DNA of 64,000 nt from Microbacterium hominis NBRC 15708 (lineage in GTDB: Bacteria > Actinomycetota > Actinomycetes > Actinomycetales > Microbacteriaceae): NCBI RefSeq assembly GCF_001592125.1, contig NZ_BCWI01000009.1, positions 1-64,000 of the forward strand. The letters are read 5' to 3'. The notes beneath the pieces are model-generated. The model did no database searches. It worked only from the letters and a program-made list of their open reading frames with translations, and was not told where the DNA came from. Position 1 is the stretch's first letter. Each line of letters begins with the position of its first letter. Positions 62,969-64,000 of this stretch are shown here, piece by piece. Made by a program: the position numbers and the translations under genes.

Positions 62969-64000
62969 CCGACACCAACGACGCCCTGTTCACCCGGGCC
63001 CGCGCGGTCATCCCGGGCGGTGTGGACTCGCCCGTGCGCGCCTACGGGTCCGTCGGCGGCACGCCGCGCTTCCTCGTCGAGGCCGCGGGTCCGTACGTGA
63101 CGGATGCCGAGGGCCGCCGCTACGTCGACCTCGTCGCCAGCTGGGGTCCGGCGCTGCTCGGCCACGCCCACCCCGAGGTCGTCTCCGCCGTGCAGGAGGC
63201 CGCGGCACGCGGCCTGTCCTTCGGGGCGCCGACGCCCGCCGAGGCGGAACTGGTCGAGCTCATCGTCGCGCGGGTGCCCGCCGTGCAGAAGGCGCGGCTG
63301 GTCTCCACCGGCACCGAGGCGACCATGACGGCGATCCGTCTGGCGCGCGGCGCCACCGGCCGCGACCTGCTCGTGAAGTTCGCCGGTCACTACCACGGGC
63401 ACTCCGATGGCCTGCTCGCGGCAGCAGGGTCGGGGCTCGCGACCTTCGCGCTGCCCGGGTCGGCCGGCGTGCCCGAGGCGGTCGCGGCGCAGACGCTCGT
63501 CGTGCCGTACAACGACCGGGTCGCGCTCCAGGAGGCCTTCGCCGCCCACCCCGGTCGCATCGCCGCGGTCATCACCGAGGCCGCGGCCGCGAACATGGGT
63601 GTCGTGGCCCCGGCATCCGGGTTCTCGGCCTTCCTCGCCGACCTCTGCCGGCGTGAGGGCGCCCTGCTGATCAGCGACGAAGTGCTCACGGGTTTCCGTG
63701 CTGCACCGGGCGGCTACGCGCAGGTGCTCGCGGAGGTGGGGGAGACGGTCGTCCCCGACCTCGTCACGTTCGGCAAGGTGATCGGCGGGGGTCTGCCGGT
63801 CGCGGCCGTCGGCGGTCGCGCCGACGTCATGGATCTGCTGGCCCCGCTCGGTCCCGTGTACCAGGCGGGGACGCTGAGCGGGAACCCGGTCGCCGTGGCC
63901 GCGGGACTGGCGACCCTCCGTCTCGCCGATGACGCGGCCTACCTCCGGCTGGGACAGGCCGCCGACGCGGTCGCCGACGCGACCACGCGCGCGCTGGCCG
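62965..64000 (+). CDS. hemL: Glutamate-1-semialdehyde 2,1-aminomutase (partial, runs off window)
   Basis: At least 345 aa, truncated by the window end. Class-III aminotransferase layout: [17 protein letters not shown] at the start, [15 protein letters not shown] (PLP phosphate site), [17 protein letters not shown] and the PLP lysine in TFGKVIGGG. Converts glutamate-1-semialdehyde to 5-aminolevulinate, linking HemA and HemB. ATG overlaps the hemB stop (ATGA), so the run from hemC to hemL is fully coupled. Confidence 0.96.
   Translation, partial: MTDTNDALFTRARAVIPGGVDSPVRAYGSVGGTPRFLVEAAGPYVTDAEGRRYVDLVASWGPALLGHAHPEVVSAVQEAAARGLSFGAPTPAEAELVELIVARVPAVQKARLVSTGTEATMTAIRLARGATGRDLLVKFAGHYHGHSDGLLAAAGSGLATFALPGSAGVPEAVAAQTLVVPYNDRVALQEAFAAHPGRIAAVITEAAAANMGVVAPASGFSAFLADLCRREGALLISDEVLTGFRAAPGGYAQVLAEVGETVVPDLVTFGKVIGGGLPVAAVGGRADVMDLLAPLGPVYQAGTLSGNPVAVAAGLATLRLADDAAYLRLGQAADAVADATTRALA

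Overview
The window is high-GC actinobacterial DNA, most likely from the family Microbacteriaceae and probably Microbacterium or a close relative. Supporting points are the very GC-rich third codon positions, many GTG starts, a class Ib nrdHIEF operon, a coproporphyrin-dependent haem pathway (HemQ plus an iron-sulfur-type ferrochelatase), a divergent protein O-mannosyltransferase/rsmI pair, and many leaderless starts where a TANNNT -10 box lies 6-7 nt before the start codon. I see no rRNA, tRNA, CRISPR array, phage or transposase gene; this is chromosomal backbone with a few accessory cassettes.

Layout. 1-6.9 kb: tandem repeats; a coupled operon of cyclotransferase-like protein, formimidoylglutamase-like protein and SixA-type phosphatase; DUF445 protein divergent from a CsoR/FrmR-type regulator; an acyl-CoA dehydrogenase-like protein; an MFS carrier; three long-hairpin elements. 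6.9-11.1 kb: nrdHIEF behind a 0.4-kb regulatory region with candidate NrdR and DnaA boxes. 11.2-17.2 kb: an accessory catabolic-looking cluster (flavin reductase, UGSC-like fusion protein, GntR regulator, alpha/beta hydrolase, luciferase-like monooxygenase) whose three promoters share a TTGACATGTCAA-like operator. 17.3-30.2 kb: MarR regulator, RsmC/RlmG-like methyltransferase, DUF4921 protein, MHS carrier, a CitA/DcuS-like two-component system divergent from a CitMHS citrate carrier, NYN-domain protein, Gfo/Idh/MocA dehydrogenase, M20 peptidase, quinone reductase. 30.2-37.5 kb: hrpA and a four-gene overlapping cassette centred on a WXG/LXG-like protein with a C-terminal serine hydrolase domain. 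37.6-53 kb: aldo/keto reductase, PMT/rsmI, a maltose/maltodextrin ABC operon with GH13 enzyme and divergent LacI regulator, metG, tatD, an MFS carrier. 53-64 kb: hemA coupled to a LacI-type regulator, divergent from a tightly overlapping hemE-cgoX-hemQ-hemH-hemC-hemD-hemB-hemL operon, the last gene cut by the window edge.

The most unusual features are: (1) one palindromic repeat family (CGTTTCGACTCG...CGAGTCGAAACG ends around CCGGTCGTTGAGCGAG units), intergenic at the window start but embedded in frame as 30-33-bp tandem arrays inside hrpA, cgoX and hemC; (2) the GntR-controlled UGSC-like/flavin-monooxygenase cluster; (3) long hairpin elements of about 74-91 bp in three sequence families; (4) a hemE gene with no ATG, GTG or TTG where its start should be; (5) the orphan type VII-like hydrolase cassette.
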